From NCBI GenBank assembly GCA_031772625.1, contig CM062815.1, positions 914,902,979-914,966,978 of the forward strand: 64,000 bases of DNA. Reading direction: 5' to 3'. Every line of letters begins with the position of its first letter. Position 1 is the first letter of the stretch. This stretch comes from Pinus tabuliformis (taxonomy: Eukaryota > Streptophyta > Pinopsida > Pinales > Pinaceae). Position numbers and translations under genes: made by a program. Below the pieces are notes generated by a model. That model had not been told where the DNA came from. It worked only from the letters and a program-made list of their open reading frames with translations, and did no database searches. This document shows positions 45,950 through 57,423 of the stretch, piece by piece.

Positions 45950-47015
45950 TGTTATAGACAATTTTGTGCCTTACAGCAACGAGCATGAATTGTCAATAAT
46001 CCAAGGGATCCAAAGTTCCCTAAACATGATGTTCCTACCCCTAGAGGAACAAGGTCAGCAAACCAACAGCTCTCAGATCAGTTCTCCACCGGAAAACACT
46101 CAAAAACAAGCAATCCTGAAATCAAAGCAGGTGCTCCACTAGGTTTCTGCGCTGAAACTCAGTTGCTCCATGGTGTACCTGCGTTGCAAAGCAAGTGGGA
46201 CAAAGGCCACCTGCGCTGAGCGAAAAGGGACAAGTGGCACAGTGAGTCATTTCTTTGGAATCTTCCAAAAATGACACTTGGAACAGGTATTTCACCTTGT
46301 GATGAGTCAGAGGCTCTGTTTCTCCAAGTGGAAGCAAAGTTCTCCAAGTGGACTCAAGAACTGAAGATCAACTAAAGATTAACTGAAGAGAGAGAGGACA
46401 CAAGGCAGCTACACATCAGTTGCAAGCTGACTCATCCTTTCTCAATTCATCTATATATTGAGCTCTCTCCTATGAGCTCAGGAGGCTGGAATTTTGTGCA
46501 AAGTAATGATATGTTGTGGGTTTCACTTTTGAGTTATTGGGTGATTGTTTGAGAGAGGTGAAGAAGAGCAATTCTTTCTGCTGGGAGGTGTTGCTGGGTT
46601 GGAGCCTTCAATGGTTGTAATACTCTCAGAACATTTTCTTCTACATTAATAAAAGCTATTGAGGTTCTTCTATGTGCTCTTGTTTCAATTATATATTGTG
46701 ATGATTGCATGTTTGGTTTACACTAATCCATGAACCAGTTATGATTGCATGCCTCTTGTAGTTCCCTTCTTTGTTATTTTGCAGGATCTCATTGTAGCTG
46801 GGCGAGCAGAAGGACAAAGAGTTAGGAGCAAGCGGCCAAAGAGAAGAGTTTGGATTCGACATTAAGCGCAAGGCAACGGTTAGTGCATTTCTCCATTCTC
46901 TTTTGCTTTCATAAAGAAGTAAACCTTTAGTAGTTTGTTTTACAGTTGTTGCTAAGGAACTGTCACCCTTAGAGTGGGATAGGGTCATCCGAGTCGGATA
47001 CTTTTCCCTACAACA
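45950..47015 (+). repeat. 3' LTR of element C
   Basis: It is 1066 bp, the same length as the 5' LTR, with about nine differences by eye. Confidence 0.92.
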
Positions 47016-47020
47016 ACATA
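47016..47020. repeat. Target site duplication ACATA of element C, right
   Basis: This is the partner of 37546-37550. Confidence 0.9.
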
Positions 47021-47079
47021 TAACCAGGTGGGTGACGGAGGTGTAAAGAGATGGTACAGGGTGACATATGGTGATGGGT
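47021..47079 (-). mobile_element. Short piece of element E between C and D
   Basis: This 59-base segment separates the two young insertions. It includes the TGGGT duplication of D at 47075-47079. Confidence 0.7.
47075..47079. repeat. Target site duplication TGGGT of element D, left
   Basis: TGGGT directly before TGTTACACTA is repeated at 62532-62536. Confidence 0.9.
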
Positions 47080-48132
47080 TGTTACACTAAAAAATGTCAC
47101 CTTGACTACTTACAGTTAGTATGGCTCAAATCAACAGTCATGCTACCCTCTTAGGCAAGTCTATGCCTCTGTTATCCATCTCAAACTCAAAGAAGAGAGA
47201 AAGTCTTGTAAAAACTATGTTTATCTCTGGGGTCGCAGGTTCTCTTTAGCCTTACCTGCGGGGACGCTGACCATGTTCACAAAAAATGCGTCCATGGACG
47301 CTCTGTATGTAAAGGGACAGGTGCGTCCTTCTGTAAAAGGCAAAATGCGCAAGTTTTATCTTGAAAAAGTTACTTGTGGTTACTTCTAGAACATTCTAGA
47401 GGTCAGTTTGATGAAATGGATGCACCTCCAGTTGGTTCATGTATCTCTATTAAGAGGGAACTTATCCCATCAATAAGGGAGCTATCCCACCCAAAGAGGG
47501 GGATGATCCCATTGATGGTGGACCTGAATAACCTCTTTACAGCACTATAAATAAAGACATTGAGCCAGAAGGAGGAGAGGTTGGAGCTATACATTTTCTT
47601 TGGGTAAGTGCTGCAGGATTTAGGTCTTCCATTAGAACCTTTGTGAGGAGAGATTGTCTTTACATGATTCTACTTGGAAGTGGGTGAGCTTTGTCAAAGT
47701 AGAGGAAAACCCTTGATGGACCCTGGGAGGAACTTGCACAACACCAAGGCCAGGTTGTAAGAGTTTCTTTGTCTCGTTATTAATACAAACTGGTTTATTT
47801 TTCTCAATAGCTTGTGTTAATGAGTTATTTCATGTGTTCCTTGGTCTGCATGTTGAATATATGTTTTATTATATGAAATGCAAGTGCTTGGTAATTGTTT
47901 GATTGTTTGTGGTTGCAGGAATTGACATGAAGGAGGAGCTCACCCGGATCGTCAAGAACGGACTTCAACAATAGCGTTTTGGAATAAGGTAAGCCTAAAC
48001 ACTTGTAGTTTTCATGTTGTAAAAGGTGTATTTAGAGAAAGATCACTCCATTTTGTCTTGTTTGTCATTAGAACGTCTTAGACTTCTAGGAAGGTCAGCC
48101 GTGTCCGCACTTTTGACCAATTCCGTGTGACA
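47080..48132 (+). repeat. 5' LTR of element D
   Basis: It is 1053 bp, TGTTACACT...GTGTGACA. U3 holds several GCGTCC/GGACGC phrases, including the palindrome GCGTCCATGGACGC near 47288. It also holds GGTGCGTCCTTCTG (47320-47333), complementary to the leader. TATA box at 47546-47555. GGTTGTAAG (about 47753), TGGTTGCAG/GAATTG (about 47919) and AATAAG/GTAAGC (about 47987) resemble splice donor, acceptor and donor. A 15-codon upstream frame (MKEELTRIVKNGLQQ) lies near 47928-47975. Confidence 0.92.
47546..47555 (+). promoter_or_regulatory. TATA box of the D 5' LTR
   Basis: TATAAATAAA is present in both LTRs (47546-47555 and 61945-61954). Transcription should start about 30 bases downstream, which places the GCGTCC motifs in U3. 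Confidence 0.7.
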
Positions 48133-48135
48133 AAT

Positions 48136-48153
48136 TGGCGACTCCGCTGGGGA
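48136..48153 (+). other. Primer binding site of element D, tRNA-Arg type
   Basis: TGGCGACTCCGCTGGGGA starts four bases after the LTR. It is an 18-base match, from memory, to the 3' end of plant tRNA-Arg(ACG), including the CCA tail complement TGG. Confidence 0.85.
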
Positions 48154-50113
48154 ATCCATTAATGAGAGAGTCTTTTCCTTTATATGAACTTTGCTTTGAG
48201 AAAATCATTTTTATTTTCTGGTTTTTGACTGTGAGAATTAGTATTTGGGTGGCTTAGCTTTAGATTTAGTTAGATTTGGTTTTTCTTCCTTTTTCCAGAA
48301 GGACGCACCCTCTGAGTACTGCACAGTGCGTCTTTAGACGCGCTGTTGCCGTTTGCACAGAGCGGGCCCGCACCTGTGACAACGGGTGGCCTGCGTCTTC
48401 CTGTAAAACTTAAGAAAATTCCTTTTTTGCTTTAAATTGCTTTTAGATTTTGTTTTTCCTTAGTGTTTTCTGCCCAGATCCTTTAGTACCCTGTCAAGAA
48501 TTTTCACCTGAACTTGTTTTGTGAGCTTTGAGTGTTTTAGTGGATTTCGACGAAGTTTAGACCTAGGGTTTGATTTTTGGATAGGTTTTGTAGTGACTTT
48601 GATAGTAGAAAGTTGTCCAGCCTTAGATCTCTCTGGTCAGTCAATCTTCTTAGAAGTCGGGCCTGTCGTAAAGTCTCCTTGTGTGAGCGGCTTGCCATTT
48701 AAGTTGTTTTGGGTCAAATTTCGAATCACTTGTCTATAAAGTGTTGATTTCCATTTTACAAAAAGAACAAAAAGATTAGAGTTTTGTTTTGGCTAGTTTT
48801 TGGTTCTGCAATAAGCTAGTCCTTGATTTGATTGTGATCAAGTAAAACACCTTAGAATAACCATTGTTAGTTTTGGCTTCGTTAAAGATTGCTTAGAATA
48901 AATTTGCCTTTAGTTTGCTTATGCATAGATTTCAATAGTTGTTAAGATTGATTTTTGGTTATATTAGATTTATTTGCTTTATTAAAAGAAAAATACAAAA
49001 ACATCTTCTTTAAAAAAGTCTTGTTTCAAGTAGCTTTTTGTTTTTGAAAGAAGAAAAGAGTTTTTTCGTGCATGTAAAGAGAGGTTATGTTTTTATGCTT
49101 GGAAAAGAAAAACGAATTGTTTCTTTGATTGTCTTCAATTAAGAAGTTGCTTTTTTAAAGATTGCATTCTCTCAACTTTTTAGTTAAAACAATTCATCGA
49201 AAAAGTAAAGTAGTGGATAAATCATCCTAGGTGCATTTTGTAGTGGTTTCAAGTCGAGTCAACACACCACTGGTTTCACTTCCATCACCTTTTGACTTAA
49301 GAAACAACCTTAAAAGTAACGCTTAAATTAAAATCAATCTAGAAACTTTTATTTTTTTAGGGCTCTGAAGCACCAACATAGCTTAGGCTAGGGTCTTGGA
49401 GTAGGTGAGTACTTAACTCTCCAAGACTACAAAACCAAACAGTTAGTCTATCTTGAGTAGAACAAATCCAATTGTTTCAGTTACATTCTGGGAAAGCTCC
49501 TCTTAAAGGAGAAGCACGAGCTCGTGTCGAACCAGTGAGGGGATCATTCCTCCCTCGTTGGGAACGACGCCAGACAGTACGTATTACAAACGGTAAACCT
49601 CGGATTAACCATTGTCGAGGAGCCAGGGGTCACTTATCGGTAAACCTTGGATTACTGTCAAGGAGCCGGTAAGGGGATTGAGCTTGTTACTCTACCCTTG
49701 CGTGCTGTCGGAGTTTAGACTGTTCCCCCAGGTGTAATTGTTGTGATTTGTAACCTTAGTGGCCATAATATCTAGGATTCTACCCAAGGTGACGGTGGAG
49801 GGAAGGTCCCACTGTACCTGGAGCAGACGTCGGCTATACTCACTTGGATTTTTTGGGGGGTTCGCTTCACTTCGAGACGGTTAAAGTGGAGGAACTTGGT
49901 CCAGTCTATTCATTAAGCAGGTTGTCGGCGTAATTGTTCCACCCGCCATTTCTGTACTGAATCCTGCGAGGTTGGACCTAATCACCAACTAGCGCTTTTG
50001 GTCCGGAAGATACTGTTTGTGTGTGCTTTGACGCTCTAGATTATTTAGGCGTGTGCTTCAAATTTGTTTGGTTCTTTAGAAGACTTTAGGTGGTTTGATT
50101 TGAAATTTTTACT
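48154..50113 (+). other. Element D leader, about 2 kb, non-coding
   Basis: No protein family is seen in the frames here. CAGAAGGACGCACC at 48296-48309 is a perfect 14-base complement of U3. GCGTCTTTAGACGC near 48328 is a local hairpin, and CTGCGTCTTCCTGTAAAAC near 48392 is a rough direct copy of the U3 segment. Further on there is a repeated GGTAAACC(T/C)(T/C)GGATTA...GGAGCC phrase (49590-49665) and a CTTCACTT/AAGTGGAG stem (49865-49891). The part around 49745-49825 is shared with element A. Confidence 0.75.
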
Positions 50114-52960
50114 TTGTTTTCGTGTGTTGTAGTTAAAAAATCATTAATTGTGGCGGAATTACCGAGACGGTCCCGTCGAATTGCGGGCCAATCTCCTGAA
50201 GTTGCTTCTGTGGCCGAATTGTTGAGAAGATCCCGTGAACTCAGGGGTTCACCTCCTCGAGACGACCCCAGTATTTTAGAGGGTTTAAAGGTCCTTGTAA
50301 CTTCACCTAGAGACAGTAGAGTAGGTTCGCCTGATGAAGGAGAATCTTCCTTGGTAGTCCATCCAGATTACCAAAGTTTAGAAACAGGTTACAATCCCGA
50401 AGCTGTTACAGTTTCCGAGCTTGCTGGTAGTTTTTCATCTGCCAGTGAAACAGGCGAAGAACCTGAAATTTCCGAACCTGTTACTCCAACTCCTAGTGTT
50501 CCTGATTCACCAAGAATAGAAAGAATTATCACCGAAAATCTTCCTGTTGGATTAATTGCTATAGAAGAACTTGTTCCAGAGGAAGAAATAGGCGTTTCTG
50601 ATTCTGAAGATCTAATTACCCTTGATCTAAGGGAGCGTGAATCCATCTTTTACAGTCCTCCTAGAAGTGAATCTTGGTACCTTGCATTAACCAATTTTTT
50701 AGACAACTCAGTAGGTTTTTCTACACCTCGTACTCCTTTTCCACCTAGAGGAATTCATTCTCCTGTAAATATGTCTGGTCAGTCATCTGTGTTTACGCAA
50801 AGTCCTGAATCTTTTTTACATGGCGGTCCTTCTGTTCCTACTGGGTATCAATCACTTTCTGGTACCTTTGCGGGAGCATCTCCTCAACCCATTGATCATG
50901 GGTTATTAGTTGGAAACAGTGGTAATGTACCATTGAGTATAGGTGATGTTTATATGATGTCAGGTTCAACTCCCATTAACCAACCTCAAGGTGGCCAATT
51001 ACCGCCTGGGGGGCAACCTTCGTTAATGCCTGGGGGGCAACCTCAAGGTACTTCATTCGTGACTGGGGGGCAACCTCAAGGGTATCAACCCCAAGGGTAT
51101 CAACCCCAGCCTCAATATGTACCCCAAAGTCAACCTCAGTATCAATATCAACCTCAAGGATGGCAACCTCAAGGATGGCAACCCCAAGGGTATCAACCCC
51201 AAGGGTATCAACCTCAAGGATACCAACCCAAGGTCAAGGTCAACCCCAGTACTCGTATTTACCTCAAGGTTATCAACCTACGGGTCAATACCCTGGTCAA
51301 GGTTATCAACCACCTCAAGGGCAATCATATGGGACTGCACCTTACAGTTATCAACCCTATCCTCAATACGGCTATGGATCTCAGTATCCTCAACCTGTTA
51401 CGAGTCAATACCCTGGAATGTTAACATGGGATCCGTCACAGGGTCAACAGATGTCGCAACCAAGTATACAGTCGGTACCTCAAGCAGGACAACCTGTAGT
51501 TCCTGGTCCACCCCAGCAACCACAACCTGTCCAGTCAAGTGTTCAGACCCCTGTAACTTCGGTAGTTACTCAGCCGCCAATTGCACCTGGTACTCCACCT
51601 CACACGGCTGCAGCAACTACCGCTTCATCTACCATGCTTACTTCTGGAGTATCGGCAGCTCCGGTTTCTACTGTCCCTGTAACCACTCCTCAGACATCTG
51701 TACCGTTGTCTGGATCTACGGTTCAAACCACAGTCCAGATGCCTGCAGGCCAACCTGGTACAAGTACGGTTGTTACTACTCAACCTCAATTTGTTCAACC
51801 TCCGTACCAGGGACAGTATCAACCTGGGCAAGCTGCCCAACAACCGGTTTACCAGTATCAACCGTATCCTGGGTACACTTATCAACAACCTCAGCAACCC
51901 CAGTACGGTCCGGTTAATCCTGGTTTTCCAGGAGGATATAATATCCCAAATGCGACTCCTGTTCCTAGTTATCCTGGATATCCTCCTCCTGGGGCTGGTA
52001 TTGTGACTCAGAGTTTTAGAGATCCTAACCGGCAGTTACCGTTTATTGCGACTTTAGATTTACCCGACTTGACGCGCCTAACGAACGATCCAATTCAATA
52101 TCTTCAGTTCTGGCCGCCAATGCCAAATAAGTTGCCCAGCGATATACCCAAGTTCGAAGGTAAGTCTGGAGAGGATCCGTCTAATCACGTGATGACTTAC
52201 CACCTCTGGTGTGCATCAAATTCCATCTCAGATGATTCCATCCGCTTACGTCTTTTCCAGCGTACACTCATTGGTCTCGCGGCCAAGTGGTACATTGAGT
52301 TACCACGGGCCTCTTTTTACAACTTTAGCCAGTTAGCTACCTCGTTCTTAACTCATTTTCAGTTACCAGTCAGATACGATAATGGTACAGAATTATTAAC
52401 TTCGCTAAAACAATCGACATCCACGTACATTTCTGATCACATCCATGAGTGGAGACGTCGAAGAGATTAGTGAAAGTTTTTATCCCGGACCAAATCTTAG
52501 CTGAATGGTTTGTCAAATCATTATTACCAAGAATTACTGAAGATGTAGCTAAGGCCGGAGTAGTTACTGAGGAGCAAGTCATTGCTCAGGCACAATACCT
52601 TGACTTAGTTTACACTCAGTCGGGTACGTTACACGAGAAAATTCCGGATCTTCCAAAGTCAAACCAAATCGCTGCTGCTCCTTCGGGATCTCATGCCGCT
52701 GATGGTATGATTGGTATCGTGACTACGAAGAGTAAGAAGAAGTCTTCCAAGGCTTCAACTACTCCAATTATCACTTTGCCTGATTCTCCGACAGGAGAGT
52801 CTTCTCCTGAACTCACCGCCGACATTCACGCCGTAGAGTCATCTACGGCCAAACCAAAAAACGGTGGAAAGAAGAAAGGAAAGAAGAAGGCCAAAGCAGA
52901 CAAGGCTCCAAAGGAGAAAACGGAAAAGTCGGAAACCAATGACGAAAAGCGCAAACCTCG
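50114..52960 (+). mobile_element. Element D gag region with Gln/Pro repeats and capsid-like block
   Basis: It opens near 50114 and soon reads ELPRRSRRIAGQSPE, the basic motif shared with A and C. A Ser/Glu-rich part (about 50280-50700) precedes a Gln/Pro/Gly repeat stretch (about 50985-51230, unit YQPQG or WQPQG) and a long Gln/Pro/Thr-rich linker. The capsid-like domain spans about 52040-52450: LPDLTRLTNDPIQY, LPSDIPKFEGKSGEDPSNHV, YHLWCASN, RLRLFQRTL, AKWYIELPRASF, LTHFQLPVRYD. The unusually long Q/P-rich N-terminal part is also seen in C. It would build the particle and bind genomic RNA. About one or two breaks fall in this part. Confidence 0.85.
51060..51232 (+). repeat. Short tandem repeats coding YQPQG/WQPQG in D gag
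   Basis: A 15-bp unit of the GGGTATCAACCCCAA / GGATGGCAACCTCAA type is repeated about nine times. It codes a low-complexity, probably disordered Gln/Pro stretch. Confidence 0.9.
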
Positions 52961-54000
52961 TTATCCTTGTCTCATTTGTGAAGAAGATCATTTTACGAGA
53001 GACTGCCCTCATCGGGCCGAGGTAGTGAAAATAGTCAAAGGTTCTCCCACTCCTGCTGTGTTAAAAAATCCATTTCCAGAGCAGGAGAATAAGATGATAG
53101 GTTCTTCTTCGAATGCCAGTGAAGAACCCATTTTGATGATGTCTCATGTCAGGATTGCGACTCGATCGCAAGATTATGGTAGTAAGGCTCCTGTTGATGG
53201 TAAGGAAGCAGAATCTTCTCACTCTAACCCATCAACCTCAGCTCCTGGTTCCGATCCACTACAGATCGAAAAACCTAACCCAGACTTAGTGATTAAGCCG
53301 CCCGCCAAGGGTGTACTTCGAAGGTCTGCTTTCAATCCACATGCGAGAGCAGCCCAGAATTACAACATTGTTGAAGACTTAGCTGTTTCACCTTCAGCAA
53401 TGTCGGCACTCGAAGTGCTGCAATCATGTCCAGCGCAACGAAAATTGCTTTTGTCGGCTATCGGAGCTGTCGATGTTCAGGACCCGAACCTAATGATCTT
53501 TGATCTAGAAAATAGTACACCACGTCTCCCCCATCAAATGGCTTTCCAAATCCCAGTGATAGTCAAAAACAGGCCTATTCATCGGACTGTGATTGATGAG
53601 GGAGCTTCTACGTGTATTATGTCGATTCAATGTTGGAGATCGCTTGGTTCTCCTTCGTTGAACCAATCCCCCACCATCCTTAAGGCCTTTGATGGCCGTG
53701 GGTTCCGTCCGTTTGGTATTCTACAAGAATTGCCTATAGGGGTCGAAGGTAAAACCGTTAGTCTGGATGTGGAAGTGGTTGATGCCCCTCTAGACTACAA
53801 CCTTCTTTTGGGTCGAAGTTGGTCATATGCTATGACAGCGGTCGTTTCATCGGTCTTCAGAGTCATTAAGTTTCCACATAACGGTAAGATCGTGACTATT
53901 GATCAGCTGACATACTTTTCATCCGACCCAACCTCTTCAGAAACTATCCAGCATGTTGGTAAAACGACAATCCCTTATAGGGACATTGGTGTAGGTTTAG
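52961..54000 (+). mobile_element. Element D nucleocapsid zinc knuckle and protease
   Basis: One CCHC knuckle (CLICEEDHFTRDC) lies at 52968-53005 after a Lys-rich stretch (near 52855-52930). The conserved ARAAQNYNIVEDLAVSPSAM block follows near 53345. The aspartic protease reads VIDEGASTCIMS near 53590 and DYNLLLGRSWSYAMTAVVSSVFRV near 53795. The protease would cut the gag-pol product. This block closely matches A (16400-15802 and 7557-7310) and C. Confidence 0.85.
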
Positions 54001-54549
54001 TTAAGGATTCCGGTTTACTGGGAACTTTTCCTCTCCCTCCACTCAATGTAGACCCTTCGTTTGCAACAATTCATATGATCACGTCAGAAAACATTATTTA
54101 TGATGATCCTTGGTATGTTCCCTCTGACTCTGAGCTAGACTCACTCGGTGATGTTATGCCGTTGAGTCCGTATGAAATTGCTTATGAAGCTCTTATGTCT
54201 TTTACCGATTTTCATTCAACCGAAACCGACCAAATGAATGTGGTCAGTGAAGAGTCACTTTTCACCTCACCCTTAGAACGGATAACGTTTCCCGAAGAAG
54301 TGTCATCTGACGAACAACTTCGCGAAATCCTAAGTGTAGATGATCTACCATGGGAAGATCTCCATCACAGATCTTCGTTTTTACCTAAGGATGATGCATT
54401 TGAAAATGATTTTTCATCTATCTTTACCGCTGAATATGTCAAAGACGCTCAGGATCCAACGAAACATTCTGATTCAGAGCTGAATTTAGGGAATATTTCT
54501 CGTACTATTCCCATTGATATTTCAGTGAAGCCCGGAATCGAGGAGAACA

Positions 54550-55400
54550 TTCATATAGGTGCCGCATGTACTGAAGAAGAAATCCAAACTTACAAGGCCC
54601 TATTCCAAGAATTCCGCGACGTGTTTGCCTGGTCTTACGAGGAAATGCCAGGAATCGATCCTGCCATTGTTGTTCATGAAATCAAAACCTACCCGGATGC
54701 TAAACCCATTCGGCAACGGTTGCGTCAGATTCACCCTCGAAAAGCGGCTGCGATTAAAGCAGAAGTCGAAAAGCTGTTGAAAGCAGGTTTCATTTATCCG
54801 ATCCCGTTAACGGATTGGGTATCGAATATTGTTCCCGTCAATAAAAAACAAGGAACAATAAGAATCTGTATCGATATAGGGATATCAATCGAGCTTGTCC
54901 AAAAGACAACTATCCTACGCCTTATATCGATCAAATAATTGATGATTGTGCCGGAAGTGAGATGTTTTCCTTCATGGATGGTTTCTCGGCTATAATCAAA
55001 TCAATATTCTACCTGCCGATCAACCAAAAACGGCATTCATTTGTCCATGGGGGACATTTGCTTATTGCAAATTACCTTTTGGGCTTAAGAATGCCGGCGC
55101 TACTTTTCAACGGGCGATGTCTTATGCATTTCATGACATCAAGCACATTGTGCAACCCTATCTCGATGATTTGCCTGCTCATTCTTTACATCGAGCTGAT
55201 CACCTTGTCCATTTACGAGCAATCTTTATGAGGTGTAGGCATTATCGAATTCGGTTGAATCCCCACAAGTGTGTTTTCTGTATAGAAACAGGTCGATTGC
55301 TGGGATTTGTTGTTTCAAAAGCCGGCATTCGCGTCGATCCCTCGAAAGTCGAGGCTATCATCAATTGCCTCCTCCTTCGAGTTTGCGCCAACTCCAAAGT
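54550..55400 (+). mobile_element. Element D reverse transcriptase region
   Basis: The part before the polymerase reads FRDVFAWSYEEMPGIDP near 54610, typical for this lineage. The fingers part reads RKAAAIKAEVEKLLKAGFIYPIP near 54738 and KKQGTIRICID near 54844. The catalytic-loop region reads HIVQPYLDDLPAH near 55143, and HKCVFCIETGRLLGFVVSKAGIRVDPSK lies near 55263-55345. It copies the RNA genome from the tRNA-Arg primer. About two breaks. Confidence 0.85.
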
Positions 55401-56000
55401 TTGCAAGGGAAAGCGAACTTTTTACGCCGATTCATCCCAAACTACGCCGAGGTCACTAAAGGTTTTACACGGTTGTTGAAACAGAACGCACAATTCTTTT
55501 GGGACGAGATTGCCCAACAATCTTTTGATGCATTAAAACACGCGTTGACCCATGCACCGTTATTGCATCCTCCCAACTACAACCAGGACTACTTCTTATA
55601 CCTCGCAGCTTCGCATTCCACCATTGGAATGGTGTTAGTTCAAGAAGATGAATTCAAAGCAGAGCATGTGATATATTATCTTAGTAGAACCTTAAATCCC
55701 ACTGAGTTAAAATATTCGCATGTGGAGAAATTGGCCCTGGCAGCCGTTCAAGCTGTCCAGCGTTTTCGTCACTACATTCTTCTCCGCAAAACTACGGTTA
55801 TTTCGGATTGCAACCCTATGATTTATATTTTGACAAAACAACTGCTAGGGGGCAAGTACTCTAAATGGATTGTCATCCTGCAAGAGTTCGACTTGGAGTT
55901 CGAGAAGTCCAAGTCTAAGAAATCTTTAGTTTTTGCGGAATTGATGTGTGATTTCCCGAGTGCTGACACAGAGACTGTGGCAGAGGAGTCCATTGCGGAC
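55400..56000 (+). mobile_element. Element D internal RNase H (gypsy type)
   Basis: It reads LQSLQGKANFLRRFIPNYAEV near 55390, then FDALKHALTHAPLL, YLAASHSTIGMVLVQEDE near 55600, KLALAAVQAVQRFRHYILL near 55728, and KSLVFAELMCDFPS near 55920. The first motif is atypical for an active RNase H, as in A, and the lineage is known for a weakened internal copy. The usual Tat arrangement would place an archaeal-type RNase H right after this block. Here the reading goes straight on to integrase. Confidence 0.8.
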
Positions 56001-56059
56001 GAATCTTTGTTTCTTATTAGCACTTTAGATCCGTGGTATGGGGATATAATCATCTATCT

Positions 56060-57278
56060 CCAAACCCAAACCTTTCGGCCTGAAGCTTCCAAGGAAGACC
56101 GTCGAAAAATTCGGTTTCGATCCCAGCAATACAGAATTATTGGAGATACACTTTATCGCCGGGGGGCAGACTTAGTTTTTCGACGTTGTTTAACTCACGA
56201 AGAGGCTGAGAGAGTTTTGAATGATTGTCACTCTGGAGCATGTGGCGGTCATATGTCTGGGTATGCCACAGCTCAGAAGGTGTTGCGCGCTGGCTATTTC
56301 TGGCCGTCTATGTTTAAAGATTGTATCCTTGCCGTCAGAAAATGCCACAACTGTCAAGTGTTTGATCGCAAGATGCGCGCTCCACCTGCTCCTCTCCACC
56401 CTATAATTGCCGCTGGTCCATTCGCCAAATGGGGCATTGACTTTATTACTTGTAACCCTCACTCGGCCGGGGGGCATGCGTATATCATCCTCGCGGTTGA
56501 TTATTTTACTAAATGGGCCGAGGCGATGCCTACATTCGACGCAAGCGGCAAGACAGCTGCAGTTTTCGTATTCAATCATATCATAACTAGGTTTGGTGTC
56601 CCACAAGCAATCATTACTGACCATGGGAGCCATTTTCGAAACGTCATGATGACTGAGCTTACAAGCCAGCTTGGTTTGCGCCACGATAGCTCTACTCCTT
56701 ATTATCCGCAAGCCAACGGTTTGGTTGAGTCAATCAACAAAGTTCTAGTCATCATGATTCGACGGATCATTGGTATCCATCGAACGAATTGGCATAACAT
56801 GTTATTTTCGGCGCTATGGGCATATCGAACTTCAGTGAAAAATTCAACAGGTTTCACCCCTTTCCAGCTAGTTTATGGCTTAGAAGCTGTGTTACCTATT
56901 GAATGCGAAATCCCATCACTTCAAATGGCTGTCGAATTACTTCCAGCTACTTCCGAAGAGGAGAAACGGTTGTTATACTTGGCTAAATTAGATGAGACTC
57001 GACGTGACGCTACTTTAGCTATCGAGACTCACGCGAAACGAATGAAAGCTCAGTACGATAAAAATGTAACCCCTCGAAGTTTTTCGGAAGGAGACCTAGT
57101 ACTATTATATGATCAAGCTAACGATAAGCTAGGTGCCGGAAAATTCGTTCCCATGTGGCATGGGCCCTACATTGTAAAGCGAAAGCTAGCAAAAGGGGCT
57201 TATGAGTTAGTTGATTTTGATGGGGACTCTTTGGGTAAACCCAGAAATGGACTTTACCTAAAGAGGTATTATGCTTAA
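56060..57278 (+). mobile_element. Element D integrase
   Basis: The zinc-binding part reads CHSGACGGHMSGYATAQK near 56227 and KCHNCQ near 56340. The catalytic core has KWGIDFIT near 56427, ITDHGSHFRN near 56613 and PQANGLVESINK near 56707, that is D, D and E in the expected order. The C-terminus reads FSEGDLVLLYD near 57080 and ends KPRNGLYLKRYYA at 57278. No chromodomain is visible. This part appears undamaged. Confidence 0.88.
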
Positions 57279-57423
57279 AATGATGGGTATGGAGAAATTT
57301 TTAGATAGGTTAGATTTTCTTTCTAGCTAGCAAGTGTGTTAGTTTAGTCAGTGTGCTTAGCTTAGCGAGTGTGGTTTTTCGTCATTATTCTGGCTTATCT
57401 TGGTTTTACTCTTGATATTGTAG
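57279..57423 (+). other. Spacer between integrase and the RNase H frame, with acceptor-like end
   Basis: The sequence ends CTTGATATTGTAG directly before ATG. This is a plausible 3' splice site after a T-rich run, so the next frame could be made from a spliced RNA. Confidence 0.45.

Larger units (their letters stand above)
37551..47015 (+). mobile_element. Element C: non-autonomous Ty3/gypsy-type LTR retrotransposon with gag and protease only
   Basis: Two 1066-bp LTRs (37551-38616 and 45950-47015) differ at about nine positions by eye (0.8%). A perfect tRNA-Arg primer site, a polypurine tract and the ACATA duplication mark intact ends. The coding region has gag (with capsid-like block and one zinc knuckle) and protease, but no reverse transcriptase, RNase H or integrase was found. 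LTR starts, leader and 3' region are close to B; the gag is closer to D. It inserted in element E. Age is probably below 2 My at conifer rates. The coding region has about three breaks. Confidence 0.93.

Noticed and set aside
51117-51917. Plus-strand frame rich in Ser, Thr and Cys overlapping D gag
   Set aside because: It is an alternate frame of the Gln/Pro repeat region with no family resemblance.
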